Source: Pseudomonas sp. JUb42 (GTDB taxonomy: Bacteria; Pseudomonadota; Gammaproteobacteria; Pseudomonadales; Pseudomonadaceae). From it: a stretch of 64,000 nt of DNA. Shown one piece after another: positions 8,945 to 17,508 of this stretch. The position numbers and the translations under genes are program-made. Where the stretch lies: the NCBI RefSeq assembly GCF_024807945.1, contig NZ_JANUFD010000012.1, positions 124,001 to 188,000 on the forward strand. The letters run 5' to 3'. Every line of letters starts with the position of its first letter. Position 1 is the stretch's first letter. The notes under the pieces were generated by a model. That model had not been told where the DNA came from, did no database searches, and saw only the letters and a program-made list of their open reading frames with translations.

Positions 8945-9295
8945 CTAAATCGGTTTGTTTGGAGAAGGGAAGGGAATGCCAAAGCCAGCCTTGCTTTTTA
9001 GGACGGCTGCGGCGTTGAGATCTGCCGGATTCAGGTGAGCAAGGCTTATTGTAAGACCGAACTTTTTAAATACAGCTTCCAGGGTCGCGAGGGTCGGATT
9101 GCCGCGATCGACCTCCAGCTGCGACAGAGCCCGCTTTGAAATTTTGCAGGCCACCGCGAACCGCTCTTGATTCACGCCTAGAAGATTTTCACGAAGACGT
9201 TTAACGGCGCCGCCGAGCGTCAATTTCCCTTGGGCGACCTCAGCGGCCACTGCTTGAATGTAGGTTTTGCGCTCTTTTAGCGTCATCTCTTTCAC
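8945..9295 (-). CDS. XRE-type helix-turn-helix regulator
   Basis: A cytoplasmic DNA-binding protein of about 116 residues. The HTH is LLGVNQERFAVACKISKRALSQLEVDRGNPTLATLEAVFKKFGL, the form found in small autoregulators and antitoxins (HipB-like). The GTG at 9295 is chosen because AAAGGGGG precedes it by about 5 bp; the frame is open upstream to 9499 (TTG), so a longer N-terminus is possible. No toxin gene is adjacent. Two copies of an AGTGCA-N6-TGCRCT palindrome lie upstream and are the likely operators. It could be an orphan antitoxin-like regulator. Confidence 0.75.
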   Translation of the reverse strand: MKEMTLKERKTYIQAVAAEVAQGKLTLGGAVKRLRENLLGVNQERFAVACKISKRALSQLEVDRGNPTLATLEAVFKKFGLTISLAHLNPADLNAAAVLKSKAGFGIPFPSPNKPI

Positions 9296-9492
9296 ATCAA
9301 CCCCCTTTCCGTCAAGCCGAGTCCAGATTATTGAACGGAAACTCTTCGCATTGCGAGCGCTATCCGGCATGTTCACGATTAGATCGAGTAGAGTGAGGAA
9401 GCACTGGGCCTTGCAACGCATGGCATCGAAATACGCCTCACTGGATGCCTTGCCTGCCAACGCATCGTATGCCCGCCTCCAAACATAACAGC

Positions 9493-9553
9493 AGTGCAAT
9501 ATAATGCACTAAAGCATCACGAATGAGGGGGTGGCAGTGCATTAAAATGCGCT
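9493..9553. promoter_or_regulatory. Paired palindromic operators AGTGCA-N6-TGCRCT
   Basis: Site 1 at 9493-9510 is AGTGCA, six bases, TGCACT. Site 2 at 9536-9553 is AGTGCA, six bases, TGCGCT. Centres are 43 bp apart, about four helical turns, as expected for cooperative dimers. Position just upstream of the XRE gene suggests autoregulation. Confidence 0.6.
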
Positions 9554-10036
9554 GATCATTTTCTCAGTATTTTTAAAAATACAACGAAAAGTCCCCGCAC
9601 TGATGGCTGGGGTTCTCTAGCCCTCAGTCAAAGTTGAGGGTTATAGCCAAGGTTGTGAGCCAGTGGCGCTATCACAGCTGTTCACGGAGACGTGGTCGTG
9701 AAAGAGGTTCAGATTCCCACAATGCAGACGATCCGTAACATTATCATCGACAAAACCTGGAACCTGGAACCTGGAACCTGGATAACGGTGATCGGTGTGC
9801 AGCTTACGCAGCGCTGTTTCAGCGTTGCGGTAAGCACTATCGGCAAGTCTGTCATCAAGGCCAGTGATCTGCCCCCGTACGCAGCCTGGTTGGGCCTGTG
9901 GTACGGGGGTGAACATTGCTGATGCGGCTAAGGTTGCGAAACCTAAATCGTGACGAAAGCCACCATCAGCTGAGCCTCTGGCCAGAGGAAAGCTACCATT
10001 GTCGGCAGCCCATCTGATCTAAATTTAGACTTGTCA
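9554..10036. other. Gap with tandem repeat and a startless open frame
   Basis: No supported gene. The minus strand is open from about 10017 to 9641 across the AACCTGG repeat, but only a late ATG (9916) is available and no motif is recognised. A perfect palindrome CCTCTGGCCAGAGG lies near 9974-9987. Confidence 0.35.
9754..9781. repeat. Four tandem copies of AACCTGG
   Basis: Exact 7-bp tandem repeat, four units, in a non-coding gap. Such units expand by slippage and may vary between strains. Confidence 0.9.
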
Positions 10037-12199
10037 TCAGATTGCCAGGCATTTCAGGTAGTCTCCTTGCTGGTGTGCATGTTCAAGGTCGCTGATGAAT
10101 CTAGCCTCAAGTCGCGAGTATTTCTGATAATCCAGCACGACTTGGAATTTACTTGTGTCGACTTCGCCGTTTATAAAGAGAGTATTGATCTGCTTTGCAT
10201 AATAGGAGCCAAGATCACGCATTGCGCCGTATATCCAAGGTGAGGAATCTAGCGTCATCATATCTGTGGCATGCTGAGGAAAGTGTGCGCAGCCATCGCT
10301 CGCCATGCCTTTATCTTGAGCATTGACTTTGATGAAGCCTATTAACTCGCAGGAGGGGAGGTGCTCGTACCGCCAGGGCTCCGGTTGCCCCGTGAGAGTG
10401 GTAGTCTGGATTTGAGCTTTATCGGGATCAGCTATGCACGCCTTCGCAAGCACTGCTTTACAAGCCTCGCTATTTTTGCACGTTCCGAAAGCTCGAATAG
10501 AATTTTTTAGTTCAAGGTTTGCTAGCGCGGGCTTGATGATGAAAAGCCGTGCAAAGTAGCCGGAGTCGTTATCGGTCTCAGGTTTTGTGCAGGTGTCGGC
10601 GGCGTCTCCGTTACTGGTAATACACCCGAGCATGACTGGATGTTGCCATTGAAACTGGTCGTATCCTTTTTGGGGATCTGAGCAAACAGTTTCCATCTCA
10701 TTGAGTCCGGGTATTTTTAAATACAGTCCCTGTTTTTTGATTTCTTTTTGCAGTCGGCAGAGGTCACCTAGCTGGGCATTTCGATCTTGAGCATGGTCAG
10801 AAATGATTATGTTCGGCACCCCGCGGCGGATTAAGGCGTAAGCCCCAAGGTTTTCAGACTGACCACCGTCTGACAGATGCACGAATACGCTGTCCGGATC
10901 TGGCGAAAAGTGATGTACGTAGTATAGAGGCCAGGGAAGGGCCATGTGCGTCGCATAGCGAGCATCAGTATTAGCACTAGAAAAAGTATTGCGGTATGAA
11001 CTCCCCCAGCTAAAAGTCGACACGTCAAGCCCGAGATTCACCAGATTTCTCAGCGGCGGTTGAGTTGCGACCTTCTGCTGAGTGTCTAAAAAGGCAGCTG
11101 AGTTGAATACGGCCTGCAGAGGAGTCATTTCCGGCAGCTGCTGCCTATGGTATCCATACAAACCTGAGCCTGACCCATAGGGCGTGATCTCAAATGAACT
11201 GAAGACGAAATCTTTTTGGGGCGCGAAATCCCACGGGGATCTATCTTCGCCGGCCGTTGCATTGATGATCCATAAAGGAGCTTTGCCTTGCTCATGTAGA
11301 GCCGCTAGCTCTGTGAAGGATAATTCTTGACTTTGGAGCACATTACCTTGAGGGCGATAGTTTAACGCCTGGCTTGAGTCGGTGAATCGGTATGGCTCGG
11401 CACCATAGGTTCGATTGATGCCATAGTCATAACGCCCTCTAGACATTGAGACGTCCCGCTCCCAGTCGAAAACTCCATTCATAAGAAGATTGAGCGGTAC
11501 CAACGCGATGCTTTGCAGACCAATAACAGCAACATCCGCATTCACTCGTTTATCTTCAGTTGTGGTTCTGTAGTCGAATGCATGCCTATAGAATGGGCTT
11601 CGATCTTGAGCGAATAGGTCGGAGTAGCCGCGTAGTTGATTTTGATATCGCCAGGTATCGGTACCATATGCATCAGGATAGTTTGTAACCGACGCAGGGC
11701 AGGGCGGAGGGGTGTTGCCCAATGGTGCTGGCAGCATGGCCTGGTAAGTTTTTGGAAGACAATCCGAAAAAAAATCTCTCATCGGCTCGGTGGGGTGAGC
11801 CTGGCGCAATTGGAAATACCAAAGTGAAGCGTAGCCGCCACCAGAAACACTTGAGATAATATCCACTTTTTCCATAAGCCCTGTTTCAGTCAGCCCCTGT
11901 AACACGCCCATTGAAAACGATGCCGCTTTTGTACCTCCCCCTGCCAGTGCCAACCCCAATACAGGCGCAGTACCTGAAGGCCGTTCAGCAGAGAATTTCT
12001 GACTCAGTTTCTCTGGTTTAAAATAAGAGTGCTCTCCGATCCAATTTCCTTGGGAGACCAGTCGTTCTCTATCTTGATCAAATGTCGAACAGGCCGACAA
12101 GCTTGCGAGTACTGAGCAGCCGACTATACATAATGATACATGGCGTCCCGAGTCTTTATTGTGAAGATGATCGATATCAAGAGCGTGAGGGTTCCCCAT
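10037..12199 (-). CDS. Patatin-like phospholipase, predicted lipoprotein
   Basis: A 720-residue protein. The start at 12199 is preferred (MGNPHALDID) because AAGGAGA lies 9 bp upstream; it overlaps the end of the preceding gene by 23 bp, indicating translational coupling. A signal-anchor segment with lipobox LSAC follows at about residues 25-37. The patatin fold shows the oxyanion loop GLALAGGGTKAAS, the nucleophile motif SSVSGGG (Ser-x-Ser-Gly-Gly rather than the usual Gly-x-Ser-x-Gly) and the catalytic Asp in LSDGGQSENLGAY. Family members hydrolyse acyl esters of phospholipids. It is the last gene of a minus-strand operon with two small lipoproteins, suggesting a role at the envelope. Confidence 0.87.
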   Translation of the reverse strand: MGNPHALDIDHLHNKDSGRHVSLCIVGCSVLASLSACSTFDQDRERLVSQGNWIGEHSYFKPEKLSQKFSAERPSGTAPVLGLALAGGGTKAASFSMGVLQGLTETGLMEKVDIISSVSGGGYASLWYFQLRQAHPTEPMRDFFSDCLPKTYQAMLPAPLGNTPPPCPASVTNYPDAYGTDTWRYQNQLRGYSDLFAQDRSPFYRHAFDYRTTTEDKRVNADVAVIGLQSIALVPLNLLMNGVFDWERDVSMSRGRYDYGINRTYGAEPYRFTDSSQALNYRPQGNVLQSQELSFTELAALHEQGKAPLWIINATAGEDRSPWDFAPQKDFVFSSFEITPYGSGSGLYGYHRQQLPEMTPLQAVFNSAAFLDTQQKVATQPPLRNLVNLGLDVSTFSWGSSYRNTFSSANTDARYATHMALPWPLYYVHHFSPDPDSVFVHLSDGGQSENLGAYALIRRGVPNIIISDHAQDRNAQLGDLCRLQKEIKKQGLYLKIPGLNEMETVCSDPQKGYDQFQWQHPVMLGCITSNGDAADTCTKPETDNDSGYFARLFIIKPALANLELKNSIRAFGTCKNSEACKAVLAKACIADPDKAQIQTTTLTGQPEPWRYEHLPSCELIGFIKVNAQDKGMASDGCAHFPQHATDMMTLDSSPWIYGAMRDLGSYYAKQINTLFINGEVDTSKFQVVLDYQKYSRLEARFISDLEHAHQQGDYLKCLAI

Positions 12200-12575
12200 T
12201 GTGCGACATCTCCTTTTGCGCTGCTGGTGACAATGCTCGACAATTGCTTTCAATGAAACCAGCACCATTGCTGTTTTTGATGAACAATAACTGTAGGCTA
12301 GTGTCATCTGATGAGCCTGATACATCATGATTAAAATAAACTGATGATACAGTCTTGTAACCCAAGTTCAGCCCGCCAGAATCATGTGTCGTATTCAAAG
12401 TAAATCCAGCAGATGTAACTGTGGCCGAAAGCGTGCACTTGTGCTGTGCTAGTGTAATAATTGAAAGGCCTAAGATTTTTTCATTGCCAGCACTGTCGAC
12501 ATAGTGCCAGCTGCAGCCAGACAATAGCCATGTTAACAGCATTATGCTTGCGAATTTATTGCACGCAGCCCGCAT
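12177..12575 (-). CDS. Small lipoprotein, function unknown
   Basis: A 132-residue predicted lipoprotein. The start at 12575 (MRAACNKFASIML) has GGGGA about 7 bp upstream; an ATG at 12593 lacks a ribosome-binding site. The hydrophobic segment MLLTWLLSGC ends in a clear lipobox, Leu-Ser-Gly-Cys. The mature part has no known motif. It overlaps both its neighbours: about 20 bp with the frame ending at 12556 and 23 bp with the patatin gene, so the three form one operon. Confidence 0.75.
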   Translation of the reverse strand: MRAACNKFASIMLLTWLLSGCSWHYVDSAGNEKILGLSIITLAQHKCTLSATVTSAGFTLNTTHDSGGLNLGYKTVSSVYFNHDVSGSSDDTSLQLLFIKNSNGAGFIESNCRALSPAAQKEMSHNGEPSRS

Positions 12576-13199
12576 AAGAATTGTCCCCGCCATTGAGTTG
12601 GGCGGAGCGCCCCGACGCTTTTATTATTGCAGCTTTACCAGTAGCAAACGTCTGGGAATAGCGTACGCCGCCGAATTCGGACTTTGGCGTGCCTAACGTC
12701 GCTTTGTTGGTGGTATTAAGCATTGTGTTCGCGTACACGGCACCGACGCTATCTTCGCGTACGGGAACACGTACTCCGACGCCTCGCTTATACCCTAAAT
12801 GTATGCCCTTGCTAGTCGCGTCTCCCCAGCTCAAATCAAGCAACGCCCAAGATGTATAGGCGCCGAAAACCACAGCTCCGGAGGTTTTGCCCCCGTCAGA
12901 TAATGCATCGACATGAGTCGATTTAATTTTTTGTGCTGCGCAGTTAGCAGCGTCACCTATGGCAATTCCTCTTTGATGACTGCGTACGTATAACCCAAAT
13001 CCATGTCTGTGGTGCCGATTACATCGTATAGTTGCCCCGTCGATTTCGGTGGTGCAATATTGAGCGCGGCGTTTTTTACACCGATACCTGCACCTGTCGC
13101 TGAAGCATCGATGCCCACGCGCGTGTAACTTCCAAAGTACAAAGAGTCGTGACTGCATGCCGCAGTGGTGCTGATCAGGAGGATCAATAGGTATCTCAT
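12556..13199 (-). pseudogene. Exported protein gene split by a -1 frame change
   Basis: The first 80 codons (13199-12957) begin MRYLLILLISTTAACSHDS, a lipoprotein-like signal, and run into TAG. The continuation lies in the -1 frame without its own ATG, GTG or TTG near the junction: GIAIGDAANCAAQKIKSTHVD through VRYSQTFATGKAAIIKASG to the stop at 12556. The two parts overlap at the break and together would give one protein of about 215 residues. No classical slippery heptamer is visible at the junction, so an indel or a sequencing error is likelier than programmed frameshifting. It heads the envelope operon with the next lipoprotein and the patatin. Function unknown. Confidence 0.6.
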
Positions 13200-13378
13200 G
13201 GCTATTCCCTTAGTATGGAAATTTTCTAACTACTTCCTATCAGCCATGATCCCTCGAACTCTCACCGTAATCGGCGATGAGGACGACTTATTAAACTTCT
13301 GAGAAATCAGAACGCCTGCTTGAAATCCATTATAGGGGCCGATAAACGGACTGCAAGGCGCTAGATGAAAAAATATTC

Positions 13379-13588
13379 ATGCTGGAGAATTTTTTCCGAT
13401 CCAGCCATGCGTTCGCGTTTGCTGCGGTTGAGCTGCTTTTGATCGAGGAGGAAGGAGACAGAAGCAGTTTGATGTACTTGAAGCCCTCATCGCTTATGGT
13501 TGTTGAGGAGAATCAGCCTCTGCTGGAGGCTGCGACCGTTCTGGATCGCAAACTTGAAGCGTTAGCGTTGAAGGTTGCCAATAGTTAG
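13379..13588 (+). pseudogene. C-terminal fragment of a DUF302 protein
   Basis: These 69 codons (AVELLLIEEEGDRSSLMYLKPSSLMVVEENQPLLEAATVLDRKLEALALKVA) match the last 60 residues of the intact DUF302 gene at 16238 almost position by position. The first 100 residues of that family are missing and the upstream DNA does not encode them, so this is a truncated paralogue rather than a gene. Both copies flank the same TetR/SDR block. Confidence 0.75.
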
Positions 13589-13891
13589 TAGAAACCCTAT
13601 GTCTGGCTACCACCGTTTTCGACGTTGGTAGCCAAGCGGCTGAGCTTGAGGAAAGTATCGTCGATGGACTGCTATCCGCCCGGTCGTCATCAGTTGCTCT
13701 AAGGCTTCTGCGTGGTCGGGAGGGCGAAAAATTGCAAATACACAATCGCGCACCACTACGCCGCGCCTCGCACGAAATACGCCTCGGTTGCTCGTCGGGA
13801 ATGACGTGAATTTGGCGTCAAAAGGTTGTAGCGTGATTGGCTATCTTGCATTCCTCTACCAGAGGATGCCTACATTTTATGAGTCGCAGAA
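13589..13891. other. Short gap, nothing recognised
   Basis: About 300 bp with no supported gene or clear regulatory element. Confidence 0.4.
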
Positions 13892-14143
13892 ATGATCTCT
13901 ACCCTTGAACTCCGTCACATCATTGAAAGCGCGTTCTTGCCGAAAAAATGTGTTTGCAGCATCCAACCCGATCACACCATGACAATCCGGATTGGCAGTG
14001 TTGAAGAGATCAATGCATTTACCGTAACTGGTATCGACTTCAGCAGATTCTCCACCAGTCGCGCTATCGCGGGCCTGGTAGGCGAGCTTAAAGAGGAAAT
14101 GAAGATGGGGCAGGTCTCGATTCAGCAGCGCTTGCAAGCTTAA
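13892..14143 (+). CDS. DUF1652 family protein
   Basis: An 83-residue cytoplasmic protein matching the pseudomonad DUF1652 pattern: ELRHIIESAFLPKKCVCSI at the start, FTVTGIDFSRFSTSRAIAGLVGELKEEM at the end. A second family member lies at 62948 and shares ESAFLP-x-x-C-x-C and TSR-x-IA-x-LV. The function is unknown. The Cys-x-Cys pair is conserved between the two copies. A strong terminator follows. Confidence 0.85.
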   Translation: MISTLELRHIIESAFLPKKCVCSIQPDHTMTIRIGSVEEINAFTVTGIDFSRFSTSRAIAGLVGELKEEMKMGQVSIQQRLQA

Positions 14144-14175
14144 CTTGCAGCTAGCATTGGACATAAGAGAAGAAC

Positions 14176-14212
14176 CCGCTGGTCACGTCAGCAACGCAGC
14201 CAGCGGTTTTTA
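14176..14212 (+). terminator. Rho-independent terminator
   Basis: CCGCTGG, 17-nt loop, CCAGCGG then TTTTTATT. Ends the DUF1652 transcript; its reverse could also serve the convergent SDR gene. Confidence 0.8.
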
Positions 14213-14260
14213 TTACTTGTCACGCTCGGTGTGAAAGCTCAGTGCGATCACTACTTGCGA

Positions 14261-15160
14261 CTAAGGTAGGAAATAGCCACCGGTTACGCCGAAAACCTCA
14301 CCAGTGATGTAGCTGGATTCTTGGCTCGCCAGCATTACATAGATCGGAGCACATTCAGCGGGCTGCCCGGGACGTCCCATAGGCACTTGCGAACCGAACT
14401 CAGGGATTTGTTCTTCCGGCCAGCCACCGCTGGGTTGTAACGGTGTCCAGATGGGCCCCGGTGCAATAGCGTTGACCCGAATCCCCTTGTTGAGAACTTG
14501 CTTGGCTAACGATTTGGTGAAGGCGACGATCGCAGACTTTGTCGGTGCATAGTCAAGCAGGTTTTCTGAGGGTTGATAAGCCTGGATTGATGCAGTGTTA
14601 ATGATTGTCGCCCCAGGGGGAAGAAGTGGTAAAGCTGCTTTACATATCCAAAAGAGTGCGTAGACGTTCGTTTTGAACGTGTCGTCAAACTGCTCGGTGG
14701 TGATGTCGGCAATGCTCTGTTGAGCAATTTGCTTGCCTGCTACGTTCACCAATACGTCCAAGCCACCTAATCCCTCATGTGCGCTTTTAACCAGTTCTTG
14801 GCAGAACGATTCACTTCTGAGGTTGCCAGGGATCCGGATAGCTTTGCGGCCCTGCGCTGCGATTAATGCGACGACCTCGTTAGCGTCCGCTTCTTCTTCG
14901 GGGAGATAGTTGAGCGCGATATCTGCACCTTCTCTTGCAAAGGCTATGGCTGTCGCTCTGCCTATTCCTGAGTCTGCGCCGGTAATGAGCACTTTGCGGC
15001 CAGCCAGCCTTCCTGAACCCACATAGGTAGTCTCCCCGTGATCAGGGACGGGATTCATTTCGCTCCCTGTACCAGGTGGCATTTGCTTTTGTGCCGGGAA
15101 AGGGGGGCGAGGGTACTGTGTCAGGGGATTTTGCATTGAATACTGATTGCGACCTGTCAT
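14261..15160 (-). CDS. Short-chain dehydrogenase/reductase (YhdF/GSP39-like)
   Basis: A 299-residue oxidoreductase. The start at 15160 (MTGRNQYSMQNPL) has GGAGATAGGAAA just upstream. The Pro-rich N-terminal extension (NPLTQYPRPPFPAQKQ...PGTGSEMNPVPDHGE) is typical of the general-stress-protein-39 subgroup. The Rossmann motif GADSGIGRA, the NVAG motif (here within LVNVAGK), the active-site Ser (NTASIQAY) and the YAPTKSA form of YxxxK are all present, followed by the PG motif (APGPIWTPL). It probably uses NAD(P)H on an unknown carbonyl substrate. It is divergent from a TetR gene at 15583, a common regulator-target arrangement. Confidence 0.93.
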   Translation of the reverse strand: MTGRNQYSMQNPLTQYPRPPFPAQKQMPPGTGSEMNPVPDHGETTYVGSGRLAGRKVLITGADSGIGRATAIAFAREGADIALNYLPEEEADANEVVALIAAQGRKAIRIPGNLRSESFCQELVKSAHEGLGGLDVLVNVAGKQIAQQSIADITTEQFDDTFKTNVYALFWICKAALPLLPPGATIINTASIQAYQPSENLLDYAPTKSAIVAFTKSLAKQVLNKGIRVNAIAPGPIWTPLQPSGGWPEEQIPEFGSQVPMGRPGQPAECAPIYVMLASQESSYITGEVFGVTGGYFLP

Positions 15161-15511
15161 TTTCCTATCTCCATCAGCGATGTTATCGGCCAAGATTTGC
15201 CGACGTGCCCAGAAATGGAGATTCGTTTGAATAAAAATGTTCAATTTAAAGATTTTAAAAATTAAGGATCCCTTTACCAGCACTCAATTTATTTTCTAAT
15301 GTGAATGCAGGGGCTCAATGATTGCAACGCCTGTCGCTTGATGTATCACGGATAAGAATAAGATAAGCGGTTAGGCACGATCCTTTTTTGCTCGGCGAAA
15401 AGTGCCTTAAAACCTGGTTGATTATTTGTTTTGATGATAATTAAATCAGGTGATAGTAATGCGTAATTAAAATTGTGTGTTCGGAGTCAGGGATTTTGGC
15501 TAATAATGCGT
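15161..15511. other. AT-rich divergent promoter region
   Basis: No gene. The region separates the SDR (minus) and TetR (plus) genes and should carry both promoters; no single consensus promoter stands out. Confidence 0.5.
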
Positions 15512-15559
15512 TGCATAAGGTATTACGATTATAATATATTGTTAATCATTCCTTATGCA
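15512..15559. promoter_or_regulatory. Inverted repeat TGCATAAGG...CCTTATGCA between SDR and TetR genes
   Basis: Nine-base arms at 15512-15520 and 15551-15559 separated by 30 bp that include TATAAT (15530-15535). It lies just before the TetR start and could be two half-sites for that regulator. The wide spacing is unusual for TetR operators. Confidence 0.4.
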
Positions 15560-15582
15560 GATGATCAGCAAAGGTGGGTTTA

Positions 15583-16155
15583 ATGAACAAAGCTGCGGGA
15601 AGATCAGCTACGACCAGAAAAAAAATCATTGAGTCGTCTCACGTCCAATTCCGACGCTTGGGTATCGAAGGCAGCAGCCTTGCGGGAATCATGTCGGCGG
15701 TGGGGCTCACAAACGGCGGGTTCTATGGCCATTTTAATTCAAAGGCTCATCTGGTCGCTGAATCAATCGCTGCGGCTTCGCAAGAGTTAGTTTCGCATTT
15801 GACCGAAGCTTCGGTTAATGCGGAACCGTTGGTAGCTTATGAGGCCATTATCAATTCTTACCTGTGCGTAGATCACCGCGATGAGGAGTCTGGTTGTCCA
15901 TACGCGGGTTGGGGTAGCGATCTGGCGAGGAGTAATGAGTCTGTTCGAGCCCAGGCTGTTGAAGGTTTCGAATGCGTTGTTGCTTTCCTCGCTATGTATC
16001 AAAAGGGGCAAGCATCTTCTGAGCGAAGGCGCCAAGCTGTACTGGCAATGTGCACGATGATGGGGGCTTTAACGATGTCGAGGATCGCCAAAGGAAGCGC
16101 ATTGTCCGATGAGGTGCTCTCCTTAGCCACCCGCAACTTGCTCGAAAGTAAATGA
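15583..16155 (+). CDS. TetR-family transcriptional regulator
   Basis: A 190-residue regulator. The ATG at 15583 follows AAAGGTGGG; an in-frame GTG three codons earlier is less likely. The HTH is IMSAVGLTNGGFYGHFNSKAHLVAESI. The C-terminal domain has GCPYAGWGSDLARS, also present as CPYASLGSELAR in the regulator at 55003 and CPAAALGSDAAR at 28336, so the three belong to one subfamily. It is divergent from the SDR gene and co-directional with the DUF302 gene downstream. Confidence 0.93.
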   Translation: MNKAAGRSATTRKKIIESSHVQFRRLGIEGSSLAGIMSAVGLTNGGFYGHFNSKAHLVAESIAAASQELVSHLTEASVNAEPLVAYEAIINSYLCVDHRDEESGCPYAGWGSDLARSNESVRAQAVEGFECVVAFLAMYQKGQASSERRRQAVLAMCTMMGALTMSRIAKGSALSDEVLSLATRNLLESK

Positions 16156-16237
16156 CGAACTTCAGCTTGCCCGCAGTGATTTCGTATTTCGGTTACGCCA
16201 TGGTTATTTAATCGGATTTCTTAAGGAGGTAATGCAG

Positions 16238-16732
16238 ATGAAGATTGACGAGCGTGGTTTTGAAGGAGTGCGTATCCATCTCTCCTCTGAAAAGTCGTAC
16301 GAGCAGTTGCGCTTGGATTTGCTCAATGACATTGGCGACTGCCCAGTGGATCTGAAAGCCCTTGCCGATAAAAATGCTACTTGGGATGACTATCGGGAAG
16401 AGGTCGAAGGATATGCGGGCCCCAGTGGATTCATGTTGTTCGGGCTGATCGACCATGGTGATTGGATGGCCAAGGTCGGTACGTTTCGCCGATCGCTGAG
16501 AGTAATCCTGGGCAACCCGACTATAGCCATAACAATGCTAAGTCTTGACCTCAGAGCAGGTCTCTTTGCTCCTGTGGAATTCTTGCTGGTGGAGGAGCCT
16601 GGTGGGAGGAGCAGCTTGATGTATGTAAAACCATCGTCGCTAATGGTTGTGGAGCGAAATGATGAATTGATTGCCGCTGCACAGGTCCTAGATGAGAAGC
16701 TGAAGGCTTTAGCCGTAAAGGTAGCAGGCTGA
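16238..16732 (+). CDS. DUF302 family protein
   Basis: A 164-residue soluble protein of the DUF302 group, whose members have an unknown function. The start at 16238 is chosen because AAGGAGGT (16223-16230) is 7 bp upstream; the ATG at 16232 would be too close. DUF302 features are seen in the C-terminal half: the GNP/T block near residue 100 and GLFAPVEFLLVEEPGGRSSLMYVKPSSLM. The N-terminal part (GFEGVRIHLSSEKSYEQLRLDL) fits the same fold. It follows the TetR gene at 83 bp and may be co-regulated with the divergent SDR. Confidence 0.85.
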   Translation: MKIDERGFEGVRIHLSSEKSYEQLRLDLLNDIGDCPVDLKALADKNATWDDYREEVEGYAGPSGFMLFGLIDHGDWMAKVGTFRRSLRVILGNPTIAITMLSLDLRAGLFAPVEFLLVEEPGGRSSLMYVKPSSLMVVERNDELIAAAQVLDEKLKALAVKVAG

Positions 16733-16743
16733 TATGACTAATA

Positions 16744-16770
16744 GCCCCTCTGGAGTGATTCCCTAGGGGC
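16744..16770. terminator. Hairpin between convergent DUF302 and TetR genes
   Basis: GCCCCT, 15-nt loop, AGGGGC. No T-tract on either side, so it is only a possible bidirectional terminator. Confidence 0.4.
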
Positions 16771-16785
16771 GATCTTGGCGCTCGC

Positions 16786-17424
16786 TCATGGTGCCAGGCT
16801 GCGCAGTATCAGATTTGTTGCCGCATTCATGCCGTTTTCAAGTGCGGCCCAAGATCGGTCGTCCATGCTACGGGCGCTCGTGTAGAGCAAGACAATTTCT
16901 GCCAGTCCATCGGTGACTTCATCTAGAGGGGTTTTTTTCTCGAACTCCCCGGCTTGTCGGCCAGCGGTGATGAGTCGTTGCAGCATTGAGTACATCTGTT
17001 CTTTGTGACCGGTTACCGTACACCAGTTGCCTTCGACCGCAGCAATCACCACATCGTTGACCGCTCGCTCCACTACGAAAAGCTCGTAGCTCAATTTGAG
17101 CGCGGTTTGCATGAACAGCCTGAGCCGCTTGGTTGGGGACATCTCCAGCGAGACAATCGCCCGCAGCTGTTCGTCAATGTGCTCAAGTGTTGTCGCGCAG
17201 ATGGCTTCCCCAATCGCCTGCTTCGATTTGAAAAAGCGGTATATATAAGCCGTGGAGATTCCCATCGCCTTGCTGATGTCAGCGACAGAGCTTTTGCGGT
17301 AGCCGAAATTACGGAACAGATCGTCTGCGACGTCTATGATCTGCGCGCGGCGCTCATGGTCAGCGGGGCCGCGTTGACCGGATGTCGGAAGTAAGATGGC
17401 GTCAGAATCAGATTCGCTGTGCAT
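16786..17424 (-). CDS. TetR-family regulator (first of a paralogous pair)
   Basis: A 212-residue regulator with an N-terminal tail (LLPTSGQRGPADHERRAQII) and an HTH of the form FGYRKSSVADISKAMGISTAYIYRFFKSKQAIGEAI. It is closely similar along its whole length to the gene immediately upstream at 17509-18201, including VEGNWCTVTGH and FEKKTPLDEVTDGLAEI. The two sit head-to-tail behind an RND efflux operon on the same strand. TetR proteins of this shape commonly repress efflux pumps; that role is inferred from position. Confidence 0.93.
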   Translation of the reverse strand: MHSESDSDAILLPTSGQRGPADHERRAQIIDVADDLFRNFGYRKSSVADISKAMGISTAYIYRFFKSKQAIGEAICATTLEHIDEQLRAIVSLEMSPTKRLRLFMQTALKLSYELFVVERAVNDVVIAAVEGNWCTVTGHKEQMYSMLQRLITAGRQAGEFEKKTPLDEVTDGLAEIVLLYTSARSMDDRSWAALENGMNAATNLILRSLAP

Positions 17425-17508
17425 ATGCCTTCGAAGCAGAGTAGGGCTTAGCTGGTTATTCTACCCGAAATTGTTTAGGGCTTTCATTCATCTACGCTGC
17501 TACACACG

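Noticed and set aside
9641..9916. 91-codon minus-strand frame across the AACCTGG repeat
   Set aside because: Late start, no ribosome-binding site, and the repeat number would shift the frame; no family recognised.
13338..13345. GCCGATAA as a FliA -10 before the DUF302 fragment
   Set aside because: No TCAAG-like -35 at 14 bp, and the downstream frame is a gene remnant.
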